A stretch of DNA of 64,000 nucleotides from Streptomyces sp. TSRI0107. Its GTDB lineage: Bacteria; Actinomycetota; Actinomycetes; Streptomycetales; Streptomycetaceae. The notes beneath the pieces are model-generated. The model made no database searches and was not told where the DNA came from. It saw only the letters and a program-made list of their open reading frames with translations. Both the position numbers and the translations under genes were made by a program. This document shows positions 57,876 to 64,000 of the stretch, one piece after another; position 1 is the first letter of the stretch, and each line of letters begins with the position of its first letter. The stretch covers positions 620,001 through 684,000 of the forward strand of contig NZ_LIVZ01000001.1 in the NCBI RefSeq assembly GCF_001905845.1, written 5' to 3'.

Positions 57876-58789
57876 GGTGGCGTCAACTCCTTACGAAGAG
57901 GGGTCGGTTGGGGTGCGGCGTCGTGCTTCGGCAGCGACAGCAGCACGGCGACCGCCAGCCCCGTGCCCGTCAGCCGCAGCGTCAGCCGCAGCGGGTCGTC
58001 CGGCAGGGCCTCGCCGAACGAGAGCGTGCCGAGTACGGCGGTGTGGAGGCTGGTCACCGTGGTGCACACCGGCACGATCAGCGAGGCCCGGCAGCGCTGC
58101 AGCGCGGCCTGCGACATGACCAGGCCGAACGCACCGGTGAACAGCAGCAGGTAGGGGTAGGGCGAGCGCAGGACGCCGGTCAGGAAGCCGGGCAGGTCGC
58201 CCGGCGTCCAGTAGCCCGACACGCCTTTGATCGCCAGCGAGCTGACCCCGTACAGCAGGCCCACCGCCACGCCGTACTCGACGCCGGTCGTCGGCAGCCG
58301 GTGGCGGCGCAGGGCGCGGCGTTCGGCGGAGCGGTACAGCCAGACGCCGGCCGCGAGGGACGGCACGCACAGCAGCAGGAGCAGGGGGTAGGGGGCGGCC
58401 CGGCTGACCGTGTCCGTGCCCTCGTCCAGCGACAGCACCACCATCAGCAGCGCGGCGAGGATCGCCCCCAGCGCGTACCGCTCCCGCCCGCTGGTCTCCT
58501 CGCCGAGCAGCCGCACCGACAGCAGCACCAGCAGCACGAGCCCGGAGACGAAGATGCCCTGCGCGGCGGCGATCGGCAGGGTGCGGTAGACGACGAGCTG
58601 AGCGGCGAACCCGGAGGCCAGCGCCAGCGATCCGGCGATCCACAGAGGGCTGCCGAGCACCAGCCGCACCAGCCGCGCCGGCTCGCGGACCGTCACCTGC
58701 GGCAGCCTGGCCAGCGCCCGCTTCTCCAGTACGAAGCCGCCGCTGTAGAGGACGTTCGCCAGCAGGGCGGCGGCCACTCCCCACCACAC
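57872..58789 (-). CDS. DMT-superfamily membrane transporter
   Basis: A 305-residue polytopic membrane protein with nine or ten helices of the drug/metabolite transporter type: VAAALLANVLYSGGFVLEKRAL, PLWIAGSLALASGFAAQLVVYRTLPIAAAQGIFVSGLVLLVLLSV, YALGAILAALLMVVLSLDEG and LLLFTGAFGLVMSQAALQRCRASLIVPVCTTVTSLH are typical of EamA-like or NIPA-like proteins. It may flip or export a lipid-linked sugar or metabolite of the operon. The GTG start at 58789 lies 3 bases after the methyltransferase stop, and the gene is coupled to the Trm112-like gene by a GTGA overlap. Confidence 0.82.
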   Translation of the reverse strand: MWWGVAAALLANVLYSGGFVLEKRALARLPQVTVREPARLVRLVLGSPLWIAGSLALASGFAAQLVVYRTLPIAAAQGIFVSGLVLLVLLSVRLLGEETSGRERYALGAILAALLMVVLSLDEGTDTVSRAAPYPLLLLLCVPSLAAGVWLYRSAERRALRRHRLPTTGVEYGVAVGLLYGVSSLAIKGVSGYWTPGDLPGFLTGVLRSPYPYLLLFTGAFGLVMSQAALQRCRASLIVPVCTTVTSLHTAVLGTLSFGEALPDDPLRLTLRLTGTGLAVAVLLSLPKHDAAPQPTPLRKELTPP

Positions 58790-58792
58790 GGG

Positions 58793-59539
58793 CTACGTCC
58801 TTCGCGCGTGCAGCAGGAGGATCGAGGCGAGGGACGGTCTGACGCAGGCCAGGCGGTCCAGGGCGCGCAGCGGGCGCGGCACGCCGTGGAAGGGCGCCCC
58901 CGTCAGACGTACGACCTCGAAGCCCGCCGCCGTCACGAACTCCCGCAGCGCCCGGGCCGTGTAGAGGCGCAGATGGCCCACCACCTCCCGCCCCGGTCTG
59001 CCGTGGATCGCGCGCAGGCTGACCTCGGAGAACACCGGCTGTATCCCGGCGGCCAGCAGGGCGCGGTTGTACCAGGCGGCCAGGTTCGGGGTGGACAGCA
59101 TCAGATGGCCGCCGGGGCGCAGCACACGGCGGATCTCGTCGAGCGCGGCGTCCGGGTCGACCAGGTGCTCCACGACCTCGCTGAACAGCACGGCGTCCGC
59201 CGCCCCGGTGCGCAGCGGCAGCCCGCCGTCCGTGAGCTCGCCGCGCACCGCGTACGGCAGCCGGGTGCGGGCGCGGGCGAGGGCGTCCTGGGACCAGTCG
59301 ACGCCGACGATGCGGTGGCCGGGCAGGAGGGGCGCCGCCGTGGCCGCCGCGGTGCCGTCGCCGCAGCCGATGTCGACGATCACGCGTCCGCCGCCGGGGC
59401 CCGCCGGGCCGAGCGCGGCGGCCAGCAGGCGGGCCTGGCGCAGCGAGCGCGGGGTGCCGGAGGCGACGGGGACGGCGGGGTTCTCGTAGAAGTCGCGCAG
59501 TCCGCGCGTTCCGGTGGGCTTCTCTGGCGCGGTCGTCAT
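58793..59539 (-). CDS. Class I SAM-dependent methyltransferase
   Basis: A 248-residue methyltransferase with motif I VIVDIGCGDGTAAATAAPLL, motif II region IVGVDWSQDALARAR, post-I acidic loop and the DAVLFSEVVEHLVDPDAALDEIRRVLRPGGHLMLSTPN segment typical of UbiE/Methyltransf_11 proteins. The helical cap follows (YTARALREFVTAAGFEVV). The ATG at 59539 overlaps the stop of the condensation-domain gene by four bases. Substrate unknown; a glycolipid or polyketide moiety made by the operon is likely. Confidence 0.87.
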   Translation of the reverse strand: MTTAPEKPTGTRGLRDFYENPAVPVASGTPRSLRQARLLAAALGPAGPGGGRVIVDIGCGDGTAAATAAPLLPGHRIVGVDWSQDALARARTRLPYAVRGELTDGGLPLRTGAADAVLFSEVVEHLVDPDAALDEIRRVLRPGGHLMLSTPNLAAWYNRALLAAGIQPVFSEVSLRAIHGRPGREVVGHLRLYTARALREFVTAAGFEVVRLTGAPFHGVPRPLRALDRLACVRPSLASILLLHARRT

Positions 59540-60840
59540 GGCGCGGGGACCTCCGTCGAGTGCAGGTGGTGCGCGAACAGGTCCCGCAGCCGTACGCCGT
59601 CGCCGTCGCCGAGCAGGGTGCGGGACCAGCGCAGGGCCAGATGCAGCCGGCCGGCCGTGGAGGCGGTGGTGACCGTCAGGCCGCGCGGCATCCGGGCGGG
59701 CGCCGAGAACCACACCGCCCGCGCCCGGCCCGCCTCCGCGCCGAAGTCCAGCGGGTACGGGATGCGGCCGATGTTGCTGAGCAGGATCGTGGACGTCCAG
59801 GGGGACGCCGCCCGCCGCAGCGCACGGGTGGCCGCGGCCCGCCAGGCGACGGGCACGACGGGCGCCGTCAACAGGGCGGCTCCGTGGCCGAGTTGCGGGC
59901 GCGGGAGGGACTTCAGGGCACGGGTGCGGGTGGCGGTGCGGTGCAGAAGGGCCGCCATGTCGCCGCCGTCGTGCATCAACTCCTCCCACCTGTACGGCAC
60001 TTCGACCAGCCGTGTGCCGTTGCCGATGGGCATGGTGAGGTCGCGGGGGCGGTCGTCGACGGGCATGGTGATGCGCAGGGGGCGTGGGCGGGCGCCGTGC
60101 TCGCGGTTCCAGTGGGCGACGGTCAGCGCCGTGGCGACCATGAGCTGGTCGTTCACCGTGTACGGGGCGCCTTTCGGGCGGTGCGGGAGCGGGAGTTCCG
60201 CGACCAGCAGCCCGTTGCCGGGGGTGGTGGACGGGGTGCCGGGGGCGACCCGGGCCGGCCGGGACCAGTTGGACGGGGCGTCGCCGGGGACCCGCGGGGG
60301 TTCGACGGCCCGTACGGGCGGTGCGGCGGGGGAGTTGTCCCGGCCGCCGTACAGCTCCGCGGCCGTCGCGACGACCCGCAGGCAGGCCGGGCCGTCCAGG
60401 GCGGTGTGGTTGACGGTGAGCACGAGTACCGTGCCGCCGCCGTCCTCCGGCACCGCCTCCAGCCGCACCGGCGGCGCCGTCGTCAGCGGCGGCGCCTGGG
60501 CCAGCGCCCGCGTCCGGGCGTCCCGCACCGCGTCCGGGCCCGGCGCCGGGAACGCCACCACCGGCCCGTCCGGCTCCGGCGTCAGCTCCCACTCGTAGCG
60601 GCGCCGGTACCAGCGTCCCGGCGCCTCACGCATCAGGATCCGCGGATGCCGGCGCAGCGCCTCCCCGAAGGCCTTGGTGAGCCGTGCCGGGTCGACCGGG
60701 CCCGGCAGCCGCACCTCGATGTGCACCGTCTCCGGTTCCTCGTCCTGGAGGCAGTGCCGGGCGATCTCGTCCACGACCGGGAACGGCACGCGGCGCACCG
60801 GCCGGTCGCCGGGCCACGCCGGACGCCCGACCGCGGTCAC
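59536..60840 (-). CDS. Condensation-domain acyltransferase-like protein
   Basis: A 434-residue stand-alone condensation-fold (CoA-dependent acyltransferase superfamily) protein. The active-site motif is VLTVNHTALDGPACLRVV (H and DG retained, first residue Asn instead of His), preceded by an N-terminal strand-helix half that begins VPFPVVDEIARHCLQDEE and followed by the floor loop and a C-terminal half (TSTILLSNIGRIPYPLDF). It may acylate a sugar or hydroxyl using an acyl-CoA or carrier-bound acid. GTG start at 60840 overlaps the stop of the AftD-like gene (GTGA). A PKS-associated PapA-type acyltransferase is the alternative view. Confidence 0.8.
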   Translation of the reverse strand: MTAVGRPAWPGDRPVRRVPFPVVDEIARHCLQDEEPETVHIEVRLPGPVDPARLTKAFGEALRRHPRILMREAPGRWYRRRYEWELTPEPDGPVVAFPAPGPDAVRDARTRALAQAPPLTTAPPVRLEAVPEDGGGTVLVLTVNHTALDGPACLRVVATAAELYGGRDNSPAAPPVRAVEPPRVPGDAPSNWSRPARVAPGTPSTTPGNGLLVAELPLPHRPKGAPYTVNDQLMVATALTVAHWNREHGARPRPLRITMPVDDRPRDLTMPIGNGTRLVEVPYRWEELMHDGGDMAALLHRTATRTRALKSLPRPQLGHGAALLTAPVVPVAWRAAATRALRRAASPWTSTILLSNIGRIPYPLDFGAEAGRARAVWFSAPARMPRGLTVTTASTAGRLHLALRWSRTLLGDGDGVRLRDLFAHHLHSTEVPAP

Positions 60841-63800
60841 GGGCGCTCACCGCCCACGCCCTCACCCGGCGCCCCCCGCTTCCGGAACCGGCCCGGCGCG
60901 GGCGGCGGATCGGGCAGGGGACTCCCGCCGGGGGCCCGCGCGGTGAGCGTCGGGCCGGTGGCCGGGCGGGGGAGGGGGAGGGGGGCCGTGGGCGGTTCCT
61001 GGGCGCCGGATGGCGGGCCACCGGCTGGGCTCGGCGGCGGGCCACCGGCCGGGACCGGACCACCGGCCGGGACCGGGCCACCGGGCGGGACCGGGCCACC
61101 GGCCGGTACGGACGGCGAGCCACCCGCCGGTACCGACCCCGAGTCACCCCCCGCCCCCGCCGCCACCGGCGGCATCACCGCCGTATCACCGGACCCGCCA
61201 CCCGACTCGCCCCCGCCCCCCTCCCGCACACTCACCAACGCCGCGAACAACCCCACCAACGCCAGCAGCTGCGCCGTACGCCCGAACGCGCCGCCCCCGT
61301 CCCCCACCGGCTCCCCGGCGCTCGCCGCGGCGATGAGTCCCGCTCCCGCCGGTCCCAGGAACGCGACCGGGACGAGGAGGGCGTGCCGGTGGTGTGCCAG
61401 CAGGGCGAGCGCCGGGATCAGCAGAGCCGGCCACCCGGCGACGATCACGCCCACCACCGTCAGCGCCACCGTGCCCAGCCACAGCCCCGGCGTCGGCGGC
61501 AGTGGCTGCGGCGGGTCGGGGTTGGCGGCGCGGCGGCGCCACAGCACCAGGCCGACCAGGGCGGCGAGTCCGACGCCGCCGCCGATCAGCGCGGCGTCGT
61601 AGGCCGTCGCCGGCTCGTACGACAGGCGGACGGTGCCGCCCGCGCCGGCCGGGATCCGCCAGCCCTGCTGCCAGCCGTCGAGGCGGACCGGGGTGAGCTC
61701 CCGCCCGTTGAGGGTGGCGCGCCAGCCGTCGTTGTGGTTCTCGTACGTCGTCAGGTACGTGGCGGCGCCCGCGCCGACGGTGAGTTCGCGGCGGTCGCCG
61801 AGCCAGTCCCGTATCCGCAGGTCACGGTCGGAGGTCACCGGCTGCGGGGCGGTGCCCCGGGTGAGGGTGACGTCGGTGACGACGAGCGGGCCGGCGTCGC
61901 CCGCCTCCACTCGGTGGCTGCCCGCGGTCAGTTCGAGACCGCCGGCCGGGCAGAGGGTGACGTCGACCGGCCGCCGCTCCACCAGGTCCCGCACGGTCCC
62001 CTTGACGCCGGTCCGGTACAGCTCCCCGTCCACGGCCAGCACCGGGCCCTTGCCGCAGGGCAGGGTGAAGGCGCGGGTGGGGGCGGGCTGCGGGGTGCGG
62101 TAGCGGTCGAGGGCGGGGACGTAGGCCTCGGTGAGGCCGACGGGGAGTTGCAGGTCCTCGTCGACGACCGGGTTGTAGAGGGTCAGCGGGGCCGTCTCGG
62201 TGATCGTGATGTCCAGGCGGTCGGTGGTGATCGGCGGGAAGCGGACCCAGCCGTTCTCGTCGACCGACGCGATCGCCGCGCCGTCCGGGGAGCTGAGCTG
62301 GACCTGGGACGGCCGGGACGACAGTCCGCCGGCCGCCGCCAGCACCAGTTCGCCCACCGGCTGCTTGTCCGGCCAGCTCAGATGGATCGTCGGCCGGTCG
62401 CCCGCGATCCACGCCGTGGTCAGGTCACCGTCGGTGAGGTTGCGGGCGGCCAGTCCGGTGCCGAGGCGGGCGGTGGAGTCGGCGGTCGCGGTGATGCGGT
62501 CCTGCTGCTCGGGCGCGACCTCGTACAGCAGCCGGTCCAGCTCCGGTCCGGGCACCGCGACCGCGCTCGCCGTCACCTCGTACGTGCCGGCCGTGCCCGT
62601 GGTGAAGCGGCGGTGCAGTCCGGGCTCGGTGCCGGTCGGGGACATCCCGGCGGGGTCGGCGACGCGGTGCAGGGAGACGATCTCCGTGTCGGCCGTCGTG
62701 CGGGCCGCGTCCGCCGGGAGCCGCAGCATCCGCGTGACCTGCACCCGGGGCAGGTCGATCCCGGCGAAGCCCGCGCCGAGCAGCCCGGCCCGCCGCGCCA
62801 CCGAGTCGACGATCGTCAGCTTCATCCAGCGGGTCTCGCCCCGGGGCGCCTTGACGGTCTGCGTCGACCCGTCCGGCCGCAGCGGGCTCGTCACCCGTCC
62901 CCGCTCGGTCTCCACCCGCACCCGCGTCGGCGCCGACCGGACTCCCTCCTGCGGCAGCGGGGTCACCTCGAACGAGGACGGCATCGCATAGCCGTCGCCG
63001 GTGAACCCGATCCGCAGCCACTGCCCGTCCGGGGAGCCGTCGGAGCCTTCCGTCCACACCGTGCCGGGATCGCCGTCGAAGGCGTTCACCGGGTCGAACT
63101 GCGGCAGGTGGAAGAACCAGCTGCCGTACGAGGACGCGGTCACCGAGCGGGCGCCGCGCAGCTCCGCCACCGTCTGGTGGTCCTGGCCGGTCACCGGCAG
63201 GATCTGGTGCGGCGGCTCACCCGCGTCCTGGTGGGCGTCCGGCGCGTTGCGCTCGTCGCGGGTGTACGGGTACGACGTGTTGGCGTTGACCAGCCCGAAC
63301 CGGGTGTCCGCGCGGCGCAGCCCGTCACCGGTCACCTGGAGCTTCGGGGAGCCGAGGCCGGGATGGTGGTCGCCGGTGAGGACGGTGGCCCGGCCGCGCA
63401 GCCCGGCGGCGAGCGGCAGCAGCGCCTCGGGGCCGCCGGAGACCCGGGCGGTGTCGGCGACCGGGTGCAGCGCCGCCTGCCCGGGGCGCGGTACGGCCGG
63501 GTCGGCGGGCCGGTAGATCTCCACCGCCCGCTGCCTCGGGTACAGGCCCTCGACCTGGAGCGGGGTGTCGTCGGCGATCCGGCCGCCGGTCATGACGGGG
63601 CCGAGCCCGGTGACCCGCTCGTAGCCGGACTGTTCGAGGGTGCGCTTGACGGTGGCGGTCGGGGTGTAGCCGATCTGGTCGGGGTCGAGGTCGTTGCGGA
63701 CGACGACGTGGAAGACGCCCGCCCGGCTCAGGTAGTCGGCGAGGCCCGGCACTTCGCCGCCCGTCGCCAGCGCCTGCTCGACCGCGTCCATGGCGCGCCG

Positions 63801-64000
63801 GTTGCCGGGAGTGCCGAAGGGGACGTAGTCGCGCTGCGCCCAGCGGGAGCCGGCGAGCACGTCGAGCGGCTGGTCGATGGTCGAGCCCCACGTGTACAGG
63901 CCGTGCGCGGTCGCGGGGACGACGAGGGCGCGGGAGTCGGGGGAGTACTTCTCCAGCCAGTCGGCCGTGGCCTGCCAGTACTTCGGCAGCTCCTTGAACG
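60837..64000 (-). CDS. AftD-like alpha-(1->3)-arabinofuranosyltransferase domain protein (5' part outside window)
   Basis: The C-terminal more than 1000 residues of a very large membrane glycosyltransferase. The frame runs off the right edge. Visible segments include FKELPKYWQATADWLEKYSPD and LYTWGSTIDQPLDVLAGSRWAQRDYVPFGTPGNRRAMDAVEQALATGGEVPGLADYLSRAGVFHVVVRNDLD (extracytoplasmic transferase region of the DUF3367/AftD type). These are followed by F5/8-type discoidin sandwich repeats (FVNAFDGDPGTVWTEGSDGSPDGQWLRIGF), membrane helices (VGLAALVGLVLW, LWLGTVALTVVGVIVAGWPALLIPALALL) and a Pro/Gly-rich tail with PAGGP repeats. AftD builds arabinan in mycobacteria; Streptomyces lack arabinogalactan, so another glycan is probable. 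Confidence 0.85.
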   Translation of the reverse strand, partial: FKELPKYWQATADWLEKYSPDSRALVVPATAHGLYTWGSTIDQPLDVLAGSRWAQRDYVPFGTPGNRRAMDAVEQALATGGEVPGLADYLSRAGVFHVVVRNDLDPDQIGYTPTATVKRTLEQSGYERVTGLGPVMTGGRIADDTPLQVEGLYPRQRAVEIYRPADPAVPRPGQAALHPVADTARVSGGPEALLPLAAGLRGRATVLTGDHHPGLGSPKLQVTGDGLRRADTRFGLVNANTSYPYTRDERNAPDAHQDAGEPPHQILPVTGQDHQTVAELRGARSVTASSYGSWFFHLPQFDPVNAFDGDPGTVWTEGSDGSPDGQWLRIGFTGDGYAMPSSFEVTPLPQEGVRSAPTRVRVETERGRVTSPLRPDGSTQTVKAPRGETRWMKLTIVDSVARRAGLLGAGFAGIDLPRVQVTRMLRLPADAARTTADTEIVSLHRVADPAGMSPTGTEPGLHRRFTTGTAGTYEVTASAVAVPGPELDRLLYEVAPEQQDRITATADSTARLGTGLAARNLTDGDLTTAWIAGDRPTIHLSWPDKQPVGELVLAAAGGLSSRPSQVQLSSPDGAAIASVDENGWVRFPPITTDRLDITITETAPLTLYNPVVDEDLQLPVGLTEAYVPALDRYRTPQPAPTRAFTLPCGKGPVLAVDGELYRTGVKGTVRDLVERRPVDVTLCPAGGLELTAGSHRVEAGDAGPLVVTDVTLTRGTAPQPVTSDRDLRIRDWLGDRRELTVGAGAATYLTTYENHNDGWRATLNGRELTPVRLDGWQQGWRIPAGAGGTVRLSYEPATAYDAALIGGGVGLAALVGLVLWRRRAANPDPPQPLPPTPGLWLGTVALTVVGVIVAGWPALLIPALALLAHHRHALLVPVAFLGPAGAGLIAAASAGEPVGDGGGAFGRTAQLLALVGLFAALVSVREGGGGESGGGSGDTAVMPPVAAGAGGDSGSVPAGGSPSVPAGGPVPPGGPVPAGGPVPAGGPPPSPAGGPPSGAQEPPTAPLPLPRPATGPTLTARAPGGSPLPDPPPAPGRFRKRGAPGEGVGGERP
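61041..61111 (-). repeat. 18-bp tandem repeat in the AftD-like gene tail
   Basis: Four head-to-tail copies of an 18-bp unit (CCACCGGCCGGGACCGG with small variations, 61041-61111) encode the PAGGPV repeats of the Pro/Gly-rich C-terminus. Copy number is likely to vary between strains. Confidence 0.75.

Noticed and set aside
1..64000. CRISPR arrays, tRNA or rRNA genes
   Set aside because: No regularly spaced repeats with spacers, no tRNA-like cloverleaf with a conserved TTCRA loop and no rRNA-like sequence were noticed on reading, though no dedicated search could be run.

Overview
The window is high-GC chromosomal DNA from a Streptomyces. The signs are G/C-rich third codon positions, frequent GTG starts, tightly overlapping operons, an HrdA-type sigma factor next to dnaG, a SoxR-type operator on a flavin reductase gene, and rare TTA codons confined to a few accessory genes. 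From memory, hrdA, dnaG, nasA, the SoxR-controlled reductase, nirBD, an mbl-like gene and matB sit in the same general neighbourhood in S. coelicolor, but the matB-to-mbl block appears here in the opposite relative arrangement. No rRNA, tRNA, CRISPR array or intact transposase gene was seen. No gene-free stretch exceeds about 300 bases.

Layout. (1) 0-9 kb is core housekeeping: the end of an APC permease, a universal stress protein, hrdA, dnaG, an FAD reductase, dgt, a sirohydrochlorin chelatase and a DUF218 membrane protein. (2) 9-24.5 kb holds nitrogen assimilation in two pieces: nasA at 9.2 kb, and an FAD reductase plus nirB and nirD at 20.2-24.4 kb. Both pieces have GlnR-like motifs just upstream. 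Between them lie an AhpD-like protein, a secreted M4 protease, the SoxR-box FMN reductase, a sortase, an HxlR/imine-reductase pair, a PQQ-propeller membrane protein, and a TauE/SafE gene broken by an exact 8-bp tandem duplication. (3) 24.5-30.5 kb holds a VOC protein, a SulP transporter with beta carbonic anhydrase, a two-component system whose kinase gene carries a TTA codon, and a Tat-exported PhoX-like protein.

(4) 30.6-39.6 kb is the most striking region, a minus-strand block. It encodes a Trypco1-like protein, a trypsin fused to a VMAP-C-like domain, a MoxR AAA+ ATPase and a 1560-residue scaffold. The scaffold carries a SAV_2336-type N-terminus with a vWA-like domain, a pseudokinase, a SARP/BTAD-like region and a HAD-like domain lacking its nucleophile. 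An MreB-like gene follows. This matches the vWA-MoxR-VMAP class of predicted NTP-dependent conflict systems, and the scaffold gene has an in-frame TTA (bldA) codon. (5) 39.8-48.7 kb holds a large subtilisin, an unlisted 19-residue hydrophobic peptide gene beside a bidirectional terminator, a carboxyltransferase/malonyl-CoA synthetase (matB) pair, a WYL regulator with a 13-bp inverted-repeat operator, and a VOC protein.

(6) 48.8-55.6 kb looks like an acquired, partly degraded island. It has a HEAT-like pseudogene with two frameshifts, two lower-GC membrane-anchored paralogues, and a tightly coupled cluster with two DUF2589 proteins that ends in a protein with a His/Cys arrangement like a caspase/CHAT peptidase. 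A MITE-like palindrome marks its right edge. (7) 55.6-64 kb holds two Streptomyces hypotheticals and then a minus-strand operon: an AftD-like arabinofuranosyltransferase (running off the window), a condensation-domain protein, a methyltransferase, a DMT transporter, a Trm112-like protein and an FkbM methyltransferase. This suggests a surface glycan or glycolipid pathway.
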